Origin: Chrysomallon squamiferum
Lineage: Eukaryota; Mollusca; Gastropoda; Neomphalida; Peltospiridae
Direction of reading: 5' to 3'
Assembly: GCA_012295275.1 (NCBI GenBank)
Contig: CM022677.1
Location: forward strand, 22,949,253 to 23,013,252
DNA: 64,000 nucleotides
The translations under genes were made by a program, and so were the position numbers. Under the pieces are notes generated by a model. The model saw only the letters and a program-made list of their open reading frames with translations. It made no database searches and was not told the origin of the DNA. Numbering within the stretch: the stretch's first letter is position 1; each line of letters starts with the position of its first letter. This document shows, one piece after another, positions 1 through 23,211 of this stretch.

Positions 1-22
1 TATAGATATAATTATTAGTATA

Positions 23-56
<34 letters not shown>

Positions 57-145
57 CGTCAAAACAAAACATCTGTATCATCAGCATAAAATTACTTTAA
101 ATAGCACGCACATCTACTGACAACGAAGTTTAAAAATGAAAATTA

Positions 146-203
<58 letters not shown>

Positions 204-269
204 TTGATATATTTTTCTTATAGGTATATATGTTACAGTTAATCTGCATAATCAGCTTTTCCAGCTAAT

Positions 270-505
270 ATCTATGTTACCTGTTTCACTCAGATAATAT
301 CTATTTTACCAGTTTCACTCAGATAATATCTATATTACCTGTTTCACTCAGTTGATATGTATATTACCTGTTTCACTCAGATGGTATCTATATTTTTTTT
401 TTCACTAAGATAATAATGTATATTACCTGTTTCACTCAGATAATATCTATATTACCTGTTTCACTCAGATGATATACATATTACCTGATTATACAGATTA
501 ACTGT
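270..505. repeat. 29-bp minisatellite in gene 1 intron
   Basis: About eight imperfect copies of a unit like ATATTACCTGTTTCACTCAG plus ATAATATCT, between the first and second GON exons of gene 1. No second GON exon is visible before the window edge. Confidence 0.75.
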
Positions 506-562
506 AACATACATTTTTTTTTTTTCAAAGCTAACAAACAGTTTAATATAGCAGATACGTAC

Positions 563-1039
563 GTCAACACTGATGCGAATTTTTTTATATTCTGAACGCC
601 CAGGATGGAAGAGTTTGTTTTTCGCTTCACTGGTGCAGAAAGTATCTGGACTGTAACTAAAGCTGTGGTTGAGTGAAATATATTCTACAGGATCACCCTT
701 CATATTGTGACAGTAAACCATAACAGACTGGCCGTAAAAAGCAGTGGGGTAAATCCAGTACTCTCTGTCTTCAAACAGACCTGACATTTCTTTTATTTGA
801 GAGCAGTTTACAGGCTTTTCATAACCTGTCAGTAATAACAACGGCAACAACAACAACAATAAGAATATGAACAATAACAATAATAATAATAATGATGTGA
901 TGGTTATAATGAGGATGACAATGATGTGATGATGATAATGATGATAATGGTTATAATGATGATAATAATAATGATGATCATGATGATAATAACGTTAATG
1001 ATGATGTTGATGATGATGACGTTCATTTTAATTGTTGTT

Positions 1040-1128
<89 letters not shown>

Positions 1129-1200
1129 ACTATAATTCCGATACAAACCATATACAAATAGCAGTCCGTGGATTGTTAGCAGCCATATTAATATTTTCAT
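563..1200 (-). CDS. Gene 1: GON-domain protein, 5' part (signal peptide and first GON exon)
   Basis: Two exons are visible and the gene runs off the left edge. The signal exon (1200 down to 1149, 52 nt) encodes M-K-I-L-I-W-L-L and a further hydrophobic stretch, and ends TATG before a gtttgt donor in phase 1. An acceptor (ctttcag) lies just before it, so the exon begins near 1210 with a few untranslated bases. The second exon (825 down to 563, 263 nt, phase 1 to 0) encodes the first part of a GON domain: VNCSQIKEM, FEDREYWIYP, SVMVYCHNM, YISL and KKIRISVD. It has the same length and phases as the first GON exon of gene 9, and ends at a gtacgt donor. The mature protein would begin almost directly with the GON domain. 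In ADAMTS-family proteases GON is C-terminal, so a GON-first protein is unusual. By analogy with gene 9, TSP1 repeats and a membrane segment should follow to the left of the window. Confidence 0.8.
1042..1123. repeat. (CT)n microsatellite
   Basis: 82 bases of CT directly downstream of the gene 1 signal exon, in its first intron. Confidence 0.95.
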
Positions 1201-1577
1201 GTTTGAATTTCTGAAAGGTAGAGTAACAATCATATATATATATATACTATTACAGCTACTACTATTGCTACTACTATATCGCTACTACTACTACTACAGC
1301 TACAGGTGTTGCTGCTGTTGCTACTACTATTACTACTGCCACGGCAACATCACAATCACCACCACATCATCATAATCATCATTATTTTTACTACTACTAC
1401 TAGTTACTATACTACTTCCAACACTATTATTAACCTATACTATTACCACGACCACAACTACTATTTCTACTAACACTATTACTACCGACATCACTATTCC
1501 TAATTTCATTTTCTTACAATACCTTAATATTAATACTGTGTTCTTTCTTTCTTCTTCTTTCTTTTTCTTTTTTTTTT

Positions 1578-1784
1578 ATGTGTGTATTTTATGTGTTTCG
1601 TAATTACTATAAAAGAGAAATGTTACAACCGCTGTATTTTCTATTATTACAAGACCAAGTTTATCGTCGTAAAAAACACTATCACCTAGGAATTCATCCA
1701 CATAGTTGTATGAAACAAGTCGGAATAATGTCATTCTTCGCAGTGTCTGTTCTTATCGCTGTCTTAATTGTCCTAATAAAATAA
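1578..1784 (+). CDS. Possible 68-residue ORF with C-terminal hydrophobic segment
   Basis: An ATG-initiated reading frame ends with GIMSFFAVSVLIAVLIVLIK and its stop overlaps AATAAAATAAAA, a polyadenylation-like run. It lies on the plus strand between the minus-strand genes 1 and 2. There is no recognisable family, no second copy in the window and no upstream exon identified. It may be chance in AT-rich DNA. Confidence 0.15.
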   Translation: MCVFYVFRNYYKREMLQPLYFLLLQDQVYRRKKHYHLGIHPHSCMKQVGIMSFFAVSVLIAVLIVLIK

Positions 1785-1873
1785 AACATATTTACCTTCT
1801 GCTTAGAAGCTACATAAACATAACCAAGTAATAATATTAATCTAATAATAATAATAATGATAATAATAATAAT

Positions 1874-1906
<33 letters not shown>

Positions 1907-2169
1907 AAGAAGAAAGTACTTGAAAAATAACATTAATAACAATAATATTAATAATTATCAATTAAATTTATTTAATTATGTGTTCTGTCCATTGGTCAAA
2001 AAAAAAATCTAAATGTTTCTACGCCTACCGTAATTCGGATTAAATTTTGTATATCTTCCATGCATGCTTTACTCAGAGACACAGTTAAAGTTACGATGAC
2101 ATCAATAATTAATATTTCTCCCTGGCTAATAAGTGCAACGAAATTTAGTGCCCGTCATTTTGTTTTAGA

Positions 2170-2177
2170 TGACGTCA
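2170..2177. promoter_or_regulatory. CRE palindrome upstream of gene 1
   Basis: TGACGTCA about 970 bases upstream of the gene 1 start codon. The flanks do not match the B/C element. Confidence 0.25.
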
Positions 2178-2235
2178 TTGAAAACTACATAACGTAAGCA
2201 GTTACCAAGCCAAAAAAAAAAAATGTTCTTATTTG

Positions 2236-2237
<2 letters not shown>

Positions 2238-2281
<44 letters not shown>

Positions 2282-2338
2282 TGATGATAATAATATGAGG
2301 ACTCGCACAGCCTCGCACATACAGAAAATGTACACAAT

Positions 2339-2411
<73 letters not shown>
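2238..2411. repeat. (AAT)n and (AG)n microsatellites
   Basis: An AAT run to about 2290 and an AG run 2341-2411, between genes 1 and 2. Confidence 0.95.
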
Positions 2412-2414
<3 letters not shown>

Positions 2415-2745
2415 CCATTGTTACTTTATATCAAAAAAGTTTAATAATCATTAACAAAAATATGTATCAGTTACTATTTTGTGTTGTAACATCACGTTGT
2501 AAATAGAAGGTTAAAAAAAAAATAAAAAAAAAAGAAGAAAAAGGAATGGATGTCTGTATGTATGTATGTTTCCCTTTCCAAACAGACTCCATTTTACTTT
2601 GCTCTGTGAAACAATGTACTTTTAAAAATATACTTTCTTCTTCTTCTTTTCTTCGTATAAAATTTATTTATTTATTTATTTTATTTATTTATTTATTTTT
2701 ATTTTATTTTATTTTTATTATTATTTTATTTTATTTATTTATTTA

Positions 2746-2802
<57 letters not shown>

Positions 2803-3684
2803 TTGGTTTATTTATTCATTTATTTTTTGTTGTTTATTTGTTTGTTTGTTTCAATTCGATAGATTGGATTTTGATAAATTAAATTCTTTATGACCGGAGC
2901 AATCGTTTCAATTCCGCTCTAGCAGTAGCTGTCTTCACCAAGTCGTAACAGAGGCGATTAATTGGACGGACTTTCCGACAATACTTTCTTCACTAGTAGT
3001 GTCTATTTAAATATGTCAGCTTTCTTCAGTAGTAGAGTCTACTTAAATGTCAACTTACTTCACTAGTAGTATCTATTGAAATATGTTAACTTTCTTTTGT
3101 CTATATTTTATTATTAATAACAAGTTTTATGTTATGAACAAGTTGTATTGACGTTTCACTTGGCAGGTAATGTCATATACTCTTTCACTTTCTTCTGAAA
3201 AGTACACACACACACGCTTAACATAGCACACACACACATAAATACACGTATATGTGTTTGTATGTGTGTGTGTGTGTGTGTGTGTATAGTACTAACATAC
3301 ACTAATTATTATTCATATGAGAATTACTCTGACCACTCTCTGCCTTAATACTACTCTATTTAAACTGGATATTTTGTGAAAGGAACAAACAAGATAAGAA
3401 TGTAGTTATATCCAGGTTATATTTGAATAACAATTGAATACTATTATACAGACGACCGCCAGTTTATTTCAGGACGTCATCGATAAGCTGTTGAAAACTA
3501 AAGATGTCAGCCCCCCATGTTTGCAGTTAAACCACTGCCACAGTTCTGAATAGTAAAACGGCTTCATTCGAGTTTCACTGGGTTGCCATTCTTTAGTTCT
3601 TTATTATGATAAGTTGTCGGAAACAGTTAAAGAATAATAATAATCTGGAAATGTGTGTTTGTGTATATATATATATCTCTCTGT

Positions 3685-3721
<37 letters not shown>

Positions 3722-3820
3722 GAACATATACTTGAAAAGTAAAAACGACTTAGAAATAGTAAGAAGTCAGTTTTATTGTGTCGTTGCTAGGCTAACGAAC
3801 CAGTAAAGGCAGGTTTTCTT

Positions 3821-3957
3821 TTATTTGGGGCTCGCTGCAGATTTAGAAGATACAGCACTGTCACGATGCATTTTGTGTTCTTTCTTGTCTGAGCCTATTA
3901 ACGTCTGAGTAACTTTCTTTTTCCGACTACTGAAATAAACGGTATAAATACACTGTA

Positions 3958-3992
<35 letters not shown>

Positions 3993-4245
3993 AAATCATA
4001 AGTAAGTAAATATTAAAACAAATGTTTAATGGTTAACGTTAGATCATTATTATTTGTTCTGTACAGAACCTACAAATCAACATTAACAATAAAGATTTCT
4101 TTAATACACTGTGGAAAAAATTGTCCAGTGTTGGAAACTTTATTTAATAAATCATAATTAAATACATTTTTGCTGTTACTACAAAGTTACTAATAATGTA
4201 TTACTATTGTCATCATTATTATCATCATCATTATTATTATTATTA

Positions 4246-4324
<79 letters not shown>

Positions 4325-4596
4325 GTTACTGAATTTTATTACTTTCACTGCTATTACTGCTACTAGGTTTACCAAATTAGTCATAACACATAATCAAGTA
4401 AGATTAATAATAACAATGCTGATTATTAATAATCACCCGATGAAAAGGTAAGCCAGACCAGATGAACCAAAGGCAATGAAAGCCACAGCAATAATCGCTA
4501 TCACCATTGAAGTGATCCCTGATCTGCCCACTGCTCACGTGAAGTCATACAAATTTCATGATTATAATGTATAATTATAATAATAATACACATGTA

Positions 4597-4643
<47 letters not shown>

Positions 4644-4686
4644 TATGCGCTTCCGTCTATTGCTCGCTTACATTATTTTAATTAGC

Positions 4687-4771
<85 letters not shown>

Positions 4772-5592
4772 CAACCATAGATAAACAAAAGCTTTGAGAA
4801 TAACGAAAAATAAAAGACAGGAACAATCAACAGTGTTGTTGTCAGTACTAAAGATAACGACGCGAGATGTATTGTCAGTAACAACAGAAAATACCCGGGC
4901 ATTTAGCGTGTAAATCACACTCTTTCGTAATGATTTTCCAGGTGTCACCTACACATGGCTCATCAGAAGCTGGATTAGTACAGTTCCGTATTAATGTGAC
5001 CTGCAGTATGCCGGGCCCACCACACGTCACACTGCATATACCCACCACACTTGTCCAAGTACTCCACCCACCTTTCACTTAAACGAAACATGAAACAAAC
5101 CAAAAAAAACAAACAATAAACAGTCAAACAATCATAAAAATCAACAGATACACAAATAAATAAGTAAATAAATAAATAAATATAATTTAAATTAACAATT
5201 ATTATTATTTTGTTTTTAAAGAAACTGATATGAAACAATTCAACTTTTTCTCTTTTATGGTGAAGTATTATCAGATTTTTTGTTTTGATATCAGTTACAA
5301 CTATAACTAAAACTATTATTATTATTATTATTATTATTTAATCAATTAATTAATTAACTGACTGACTTATTTATTTCTATTGTTGTAATTGTTTTTAACG
5401 TTAGAAATGTATATGCAATACGGATAAAAATGAAGTGCTTGAATGAATTCTGTACAAACCATGTACTTTAGGTAGTCTCTGAATTAGCAGCAATGATATC
5501 CATACTATAGTCTGAAAGGAAGATAAACAGTCATTAAACTTACAAAACAAACAAACACCCAAATAAATAAATAAGAAAATAAACAAATAAAA

Positions 5593-5635
<43 letters not shown>

Positions 5636-5690
5636 ATATTTCAGTAAGTAATATACTCATTGCCTAAAAATATATTTATTGTAATATAAT

Positions 5691-5750
<60 letters not shown>

Positions 5751-6036
5751 TTCTTAAAAAATATGATGTAAATTATAAATCCAAGTTAATTATTATTACC
5801 TTGAACACCATAATGATATGGTGTCATATGATGTATTCGCGTCTGCTTATTTAACATTACGTCATGATAAAATAACACGTCATAGAGATTTGCTTTGTTT
5901 TCAGAGATTCAGAATACTCGGCATATTAAATGTGGGGTATTTACTCTCATTGATCAAGTACAAAGAGCACGAGAATACATATTACTAGTAACAAAACAAC
6001 AGTTGGCATCTTCAAAACAAAAAAGACCCAAACCAT
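3821..6036 (-). CDS. Gene 2: short TSP1 membrane protein (one TSP1, TM, basic tail)
   Basis: Three exons are well supported on the minus strand. The TSP1 exon, 5077 to 4895 (183 nt, phase 1-1), has WSTW, CSVTCGGPG, RNCTNP and CPG, and is closest to the repeats of gene 9. The transmembrane exon, 4530 to 4437 (94 nt, phase 1 to 2), encodes VIAIIAVAFIAFGSSGLAYL. The tail exon, 3929 to 3821, begins SRKKKVTQTL, is basic and serine/lysine-rich, and ends in TAA. The splice phases close in frame. The signal exon is less certain: 6036 to 5979 gives an ATG, a strongly hydrophobic run (V-W-V-F-F-V-L-K-M-P-T-V-V-L-L-L-V-I) and a possible phase-1 gtattc donor. With it the protein would be 147 residues. 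With a single repeat this is the smallest ectodomain of the cluster. The positively charged residues after the membrane segment fit a type I protein. Its function is not recognisable. Confidence 0.7.
4228..4322. repeat. (ATT)n microsatellite in gene 2 intron
   Basis: About 95 bases of ATT between the TM and tail exons. Confidence 0.95.
4598..4768. repeat. (TG)n and (AG)n microsatellites in gene 2 intron
   Basis: TG run about 4598-4638 and AG run 4692-4768, between the TSP1 and TM exons. Confidence 0.95.
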
Positions 6037-6125
6037 ATAATTATTTATCTATAATCCTTAGTTAGCAAGAATATTTTAATATTTTAAAAGCCGTTTAATA
6101 TGTAATTAAACAGATTTTAAATTTG

Positions 6126-6176
<51 letters not shown>

Positions 6177-6750
6177 TTAACGAGTTTATCAATGATCTGT
6201 GATAAGAATGAAAAATATTGTGGTGCAGGGGAAATAACTCTAATTTAATTTGACGAAATACGAAGTTGTAGTGCAAAATGAAAACCATTTTATTTATATT
6301 TGGTTCCGTTTTTATTGCTTCCGTTTTATTATTATTACATTTTAAATACTGTTTTTAGATTCAACAAATAATAATAATAAATAAATATATAAATAAATAA
6401 ATAAAAAATATACACACACAAATTCAGTATACTATACCAAATAAATAGAACTAATTAAATATAAATTAAGCGATTAATATCAATTTGGATTCATTTTATA
6501 AATATTAAAAATATAAATATAAATAAATAAACAAACAAATAAATATTCATTCTGGTATTCATTTCACAAAATAATAATAATAACAATAATTATAATAATA
6601 ATAATAATAAGAAGAAGAAGAAGAAGAAGAAGACGAAGAAGAAGAATAAAATAAATAAATAAATATTAGAAACTGAGAGTTCGTAACATAATTCATTAAG
6701 TTTGAATATTATTAATATTAATATGACTAATAATTTCCGATGACAAATTA

Positions 6751-7303
6751 TGGTCTAAGGGAAACAACTCTAAATTGATTACCCTTTTCTTTGGCTGAAA
6801 CTACATTAACAAAAAATATTCCATTTGTTTGATTTTAATATTGATTAAAAACTACCGCGGCGATTAGGGAGTACAACATATCATCTTTGGCTAGAAAAGT
6901 ATTTATTAAGAAAATAGTTTCCCTTAGATCACTGAATATACAACCAGATAAAAATGGCGCATTCACTTTATAATGAATACAATAAACATTTATTTCTGTA
7001 ACGACTGATAACTATATATTTTATATATTTCAAGACATTTAGTTATAATTATTATGTTTCAATATTAAAATATGTTTTATTTCAAACATACTTGAAAAAT
7101 TATCGACTTTCGGGCGTTCTTACTTTAGATAATGGTCTAAGAGGAACAACTCTTGTATGGAAAACAGCAATAAGATAATTAGAGTTGTTCCCCTTAGACC
7201 ATTTGGAAGTTATTTAGAGTATACTAATATTTGTTTTTTTAGATAGTTTTTATTATTATTATTATAATTATTATTATTATCTAGATTTCGCTTTTAAATT
7301 TTA

Positions 7304-7361
<58 letters not shown>

Positions 7362-7656
7362 TGTTGTTGATAATATTTATTTATTAAATTATCGTCTGAT
7401 AGGATGTTCTTACTTTAGATAATGGTCTAAGAGGAATAACTCTTGTACTGCATCAAATACAAAATAACAATAGAATGTTGTAGTCGCTTTGACACTCTTT
7501 ATTTTTCTGCGTCAACTGAATTACGGAATTGCGAGGACTTTTGGGAATTTAAGCAGTGCTGAAAACAATAAATGTAGAAACAAATAATACTGTAAAACAC
7601 TATAGTGGAAACGAAAACAGAAAATAAACATAATTAGAGTTGTTCCCCTTAGACCA
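6751..7656. repeat. Nested short inverted-repeat elements (MITE-like)
   Basis: The motif TGGTCTAAGRGGAAYAACTC occurs at 7133 and 7423, with its reverse complement at 7181-7201 and 7636-7656, giving inverted ends around 69-bp and about 234-bp interiors. A diverged pair lies at 6751-6771 and about 6915-6931, and a half-site GGGGAAATAACTCT lies near 6229. The 16 bases to the left of the 7133 and 7423 copies are also shared (gttcttactttagata). No coding capacity is seen. Confidence 0.65.
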
Positions 7657-7703
7657 GTTGAAAATAGTTTAAAATTGATATTAATTTTATTTTTTAGATA
7701 CCC

Positions 7704-7705
<2 letters not shown>

Positions 7706-7751
<46 letters not shown>

Positions 7752-7752
7752 C

Positions 7753-7823
<71 letters not shown>

Positions 7824-7848
7824 CATTATTATTATTATTATTATTATT
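7706..7848. repeat. (ATT)n/(ATC)n microsatellite
   Basis: About 140 bases of ATT with ATC variants. Confidence 0.95.
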
Positions 7849-8678
7849 TTCTAGGTTTCTTTTTTAATTTTCAATTATTATTTTTTTTTGATATTGTTTT
7901 TTTATTTAATTATTATTTTTGTTTTATTCTTATTTAATTCCTAATTGCAGTTCAGTTAACAAGAAAAGTTATTTTATATTGTTATACTAATTACAGACAC
8001 CATTATGTAAAATATTTAGAAAAAGTGCAAGGCTATAGGACTTAAGAACGACTATTTTAGATAGTTGATACTGAGTTGAAAAATGTTTTACCTAATGTGA
8101 CTTTAGTCGTTCCCTTACACGAGCAGATTGTTTGCTAATGAAATTCCTCTGACTTATTATTTTCCTTATTTTGATGTTTAATTAATTTATTTGTTTTTTA
8201 TTATATTTTCCATTTTATTAATTCTTATTTTTTAATTCTTATTTTTTATTTTATAATAATTGTTAATATTTGTGTTTTTTTTGCTTTTTTTATGTGTGAA
8301 ATTTGTCATATTATGGGCTTCTATTTTTGTTCTTAATTCATCTTACTCTTTACATTCTGTTTTTATTATTATTATTTCAGCTCTCTTTTTTCATAAATAC
8401 TAATACTTATAAAGTAATATCTAGCTATCTAGCTACCTATCTATCGTTATAGAAAGAAAAATTATTAAATTTAGGCTGATCTCTTTAATGTAAAAATTCC
8501 ATTGATCCTAAAATTATAACAACAATGGATCTAATACATTATAGTTGTCAAAACAGATTTTTCCTTAGTACACAAACTAGCAAAATTCAGGATGCTGAAT
8601 CTGCAGTTACGAAAACCATAATTCCAAATCACCAATAAAATGATGTTGTAATGAGAGTTTGGCTTTCTGAGAATATCA

Positions 8679-19854
<11,176 letters not shown>

Positions 19855-19878
19855 GTGCCGCTCTTACGGTTGTAATAT

Positions 19879-22800
19879 CTGTAAAGTAAATAATAATAAT
19901 AATAATAAATTCATAATCATAAGTATAACAACAATAAAAGTAGATTAATTATTATTGTTGTTATTGCCATTAATAATGATAACAGTAGTAGTAGTAGTAA
20001 CAAGACTAACAAAACGATACAAAGTAAAAATAAATAAATAAAATGAGTTACATAAAATCAATAACAATAACAATAACAAACACAACAACAACAACTAATA
20101 ATGATAACAATCTATAAATAATATTATTGACAGGCAGCATACACACACAAATTATTGCAATCTAAATATAATACAAATAATACAAATAATACAAAATAAT
20201 TATCATGAAAAAAGGCTGTTTTTTTAATAATATTTATATAACAGGCCGAACACATTATGACAAAACAAAGGAAGCATTTATGATAAGTGTGTATTTAAAA
20301 ACCTTCCATATTATTATAAACTACACCTGTTTAAATTCCTTTCAATCATTTCTCGTCGTAACCAACCTGAACGCCATCTTCCTTCTTACGTAAGACTTCG
20401 AACGTCACAATTATTAAAAATGACGTGCTGATAAAAATGTGTATTTTTCCGGATACAGTTTCCGTTTGAAGTTGTTATATTTATTTAGTAATTTTATTTA
20501 TTTATTTATTTAGTAATTTATGTATTCATATAAAGATTAATATAAAGAAAGAAATTTAGAAATAGATATACCAAATAAAACTAATATCAGTCCACAAAAT
20601 TATTTGAAATATATTCATACATATACCCCTAAATAGAATTTATAAATGACTATATATGTAATATATATATATTTACACACATACACACTCACGCTCACAC
20701 AAACACACACACATACATAAACATACACACTCCCGTATACACACAAACAAAATATAAACATATATATTCCATACATTTGTTACGTCAAACAATTGCATCA
20801 CATCCTACAACGTCATTCACAGGCACAGACAAATAAAACCAAAAAGGATAATTTCTTATTTAATCATAATAATAATAATATAAATAATGTATTCAACTGC
20901 GAGTCTTGAACATTTTTCATAAATTCTGGACGCTATGTCTATCCATTCATCTCAGTGGTTATAATCTGTAAGTCTTTGTGTTTGTTTACTCAGTTCATAA
21001 TTGGATAATCATTTTTTAATTTTAATTTATTTAATTATTGAGCTAGATTTTCTCTAACATGGCTCCTAATGAGTTCCAAATGAACATTATCGGAAAGTCT
21101 GTGTGTCTGCTAGTATTGAATCGTGTTTGGTTTTGAACAGTAGATATCTCTCAGTGATCAAACTATATTTTTATGCCAATCAAAACCAATTTACCTCGTA
21201 GGCTGACCAGAAATCCTGCCTAAAGGAGGACAGTTCTGCCTTTGCGCAATCAGTCCTCCGTTAATTTAGTTCTTCCTTGTCTAGAATTACATAAATTAAA
21301 TTACCTAGGGATAAAATCGTACATTTCGATAAGTGTGTATAAATTGTAACCGAGTTTGTGTGTAAATAATATTATTTATACATAGCTATATACATTAATT
21401 CAACAGCGAAATTAGCTGCATTATCCTAAGGCAATAATATAAAATAAAGGACTGGAAGGATTTGGACATTACATTGTACAATGATGTCTATGTCCACTGC
21501 TCTTAAATGTTCAGTGGAACGTGTTTTGTGACCAAAATAATCCAAAATTAAAAAAAAATGAAATAGCAATGAGTTTCCTTATAATAACAGATTCATGTCA
21601 CACTTTCTCCCACTGAACAGTTACGTACAGAAAGTAATAGTTTACATCTCGGTGTCTTTCCCGATTCATTGCCAGACACTGCAGTAATAAAACTCAAACA
21701 TTCGTATAAGGAGCATTTAAAGCAGCAAATGAGAAATGGAAAACAGTGAAGTCAAAGAGAAGCTGAAGAAGCTCCAGTAACTGAAAAATAGATTAACTAA
21801 GCGAGCGAACTGAACATACCAATTCGATAAACCATACATACATGACAATGAAATAACCATAGGTAACACACCAAAACTAATCAAATGAGAAGTTATTAAC
21901 TAAAATTAGTCTAAACAACTATTTCTATTACACAACGTTAAAGCAGCCCCATCTCTGTATATATTTTAAACACTGAGAGATAAATTTAATAAGCATAAGA
22001 ACACAACTGTTTTCACGCACTTGTTAATGCAACTTAATCCTTAACTCGTCATTTATACAAAACGGCGAAGTCAACATTTACCTTGCAACATTACCAGAGA
22101 TAGTGTCTAAAGAATAAAATAACTTACAGCAATCGTAGTTAAACAAAGATTAAAAATATCGTTACCTATGTTGCTCTGAACTGTACAGTCGTTCAGTTAC
22201 ATCATGTGAGTCCTATACTCGCATCTTTCCAGTTTCAGGCTAAAGACCAAACAGACAGGAGACTATGTTGTATTGAGACATGCTGTTTTCCTGGTAAAAC
22301 AAAGTCTGTCTACTCCTGGTGGAATATACTATCACCATGTATTTTATTTAATTACTGCGCATAACAACAATGAAAGCTGATCATTACTTCGAATAAAAGT
22401 AGAAAATAAAATTGTATTTTGAGAAACGAACTTGAGCACGTTTACTGAACGCTCATAACAAAGATTGTTTGTTGATAAAATACGACAAAAGACAGGAACT
22501 GAATAGCACTTCTGATCCTACGCAGCAGTTTGTCGAATCAACAAGTCTAATCAGTATGGAACGAAACGCCATGGAACGCTACATATTTAAAGGTGTATGT
22601 GATCGTTGCAGATTATTTGATGTTCCAGCAATGAAAATGTTAATTTTTCTTTCGATGTTTAATAATCTGGTAGAACTGATTGACAAAATAGGGATTTTAT
22701 GTTTTGACGAACATTCAAGAAATCGGAAACTTGTACGTTTTAACATGTTCAGTCACTGAATCTTCAGATTAAATAGTCGAGTATAATGGATTTGTGTGTG

Positions 22801-23195
22801 TATCTGTGTGTGTGTGTGTGTGTGTGTTTTTACTTTGACTGGCTGATGGTCGCGAGATATGAACAGTTCAAAAACCAAAACTCTAAATACTAGTCCTTTG
22901 CATTTTGCACTCATTCCTGAAGCTTTTGTTTCTCTACCTTCACAATGACACTTTGTACAGACTTTTTTAGGAAATTAAGTTCCAGTCACATGAAAATGTG
23001 TCAAAAAATATCTCATAATCTTCCAGACAAACATCCTCTCTTCGGCAGAATAACTGGATTTCATTCAGTTAATTCCTAAGACAGGAGTCCTTTGTCTCTA
23101 CTATCATTACCAGTTCAAACTAATTCTACAGCCTACGATTATTTCTAAAGCATTAAAATATTGTTTTGTCAAGTTCCTTTCTGTGTTTATTGCAG
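19879..23195. other. Divergent intergenic region between genes 3 and 4
   Basis: The two genes point away from each other, so both promoters should lie in these 3.3 kb. An acceptor just outside each signal exon (tttacag at 19879-19885 on the minus strand, ttgcag at 23190-23195) implies upstream non-coding exons here. None could be placed securely. Confidence 0.6.
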
Positions 23196-23211
23196 GCACT
23201 CCGTATGGAGA

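Larger units (their letters stand above)
1211..3820. other. Intergenic region between genes 1 and 2
   Basis: Holds microsatellites, a CRE palindrome at 2170 and a doubtful small ORF (1578-1784). The gene 1 promoter and any 5' non-coding exon should be here. No family exon was seen on either strand. Confidence 0.6.
6037..8678. other. AT-rich intergenic region between genes 2 and 3
   Basis: Contains the MITE-like inverted repeats and ATT/AAAT tracts. No Cys-rich coding sequence was found. The promoter of gene 2 and 3' end of gene 3 must lie here. Confidence 0.6.

Noticed and set aside
6278-6358. Short plus-strand hydrophobic ORF starting M-K-T-I-L-F-I-F, like a signal peptide
   Set aside because: No phase-1 donor of the family type and no plus-strand family exons downstream. 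AT-rich DNA often gives hydrophobic frames.
8613-8667. Minus-strand stretch reading IILLVIWNY before TATG and gttttc, like a signal exon for gene 2
   Set aside because: No ATG in frame after the likely acceptor, a weak donor, and it lies 12 bases from the gene 3 stop. At most a decayed exon.
22469-22759. 96-residue plus-strand ORF upstream of A1
   Set aside because: No recognisable domain, no splice context, no copy in front of A2. Probably chance in the divergent intergenic region.
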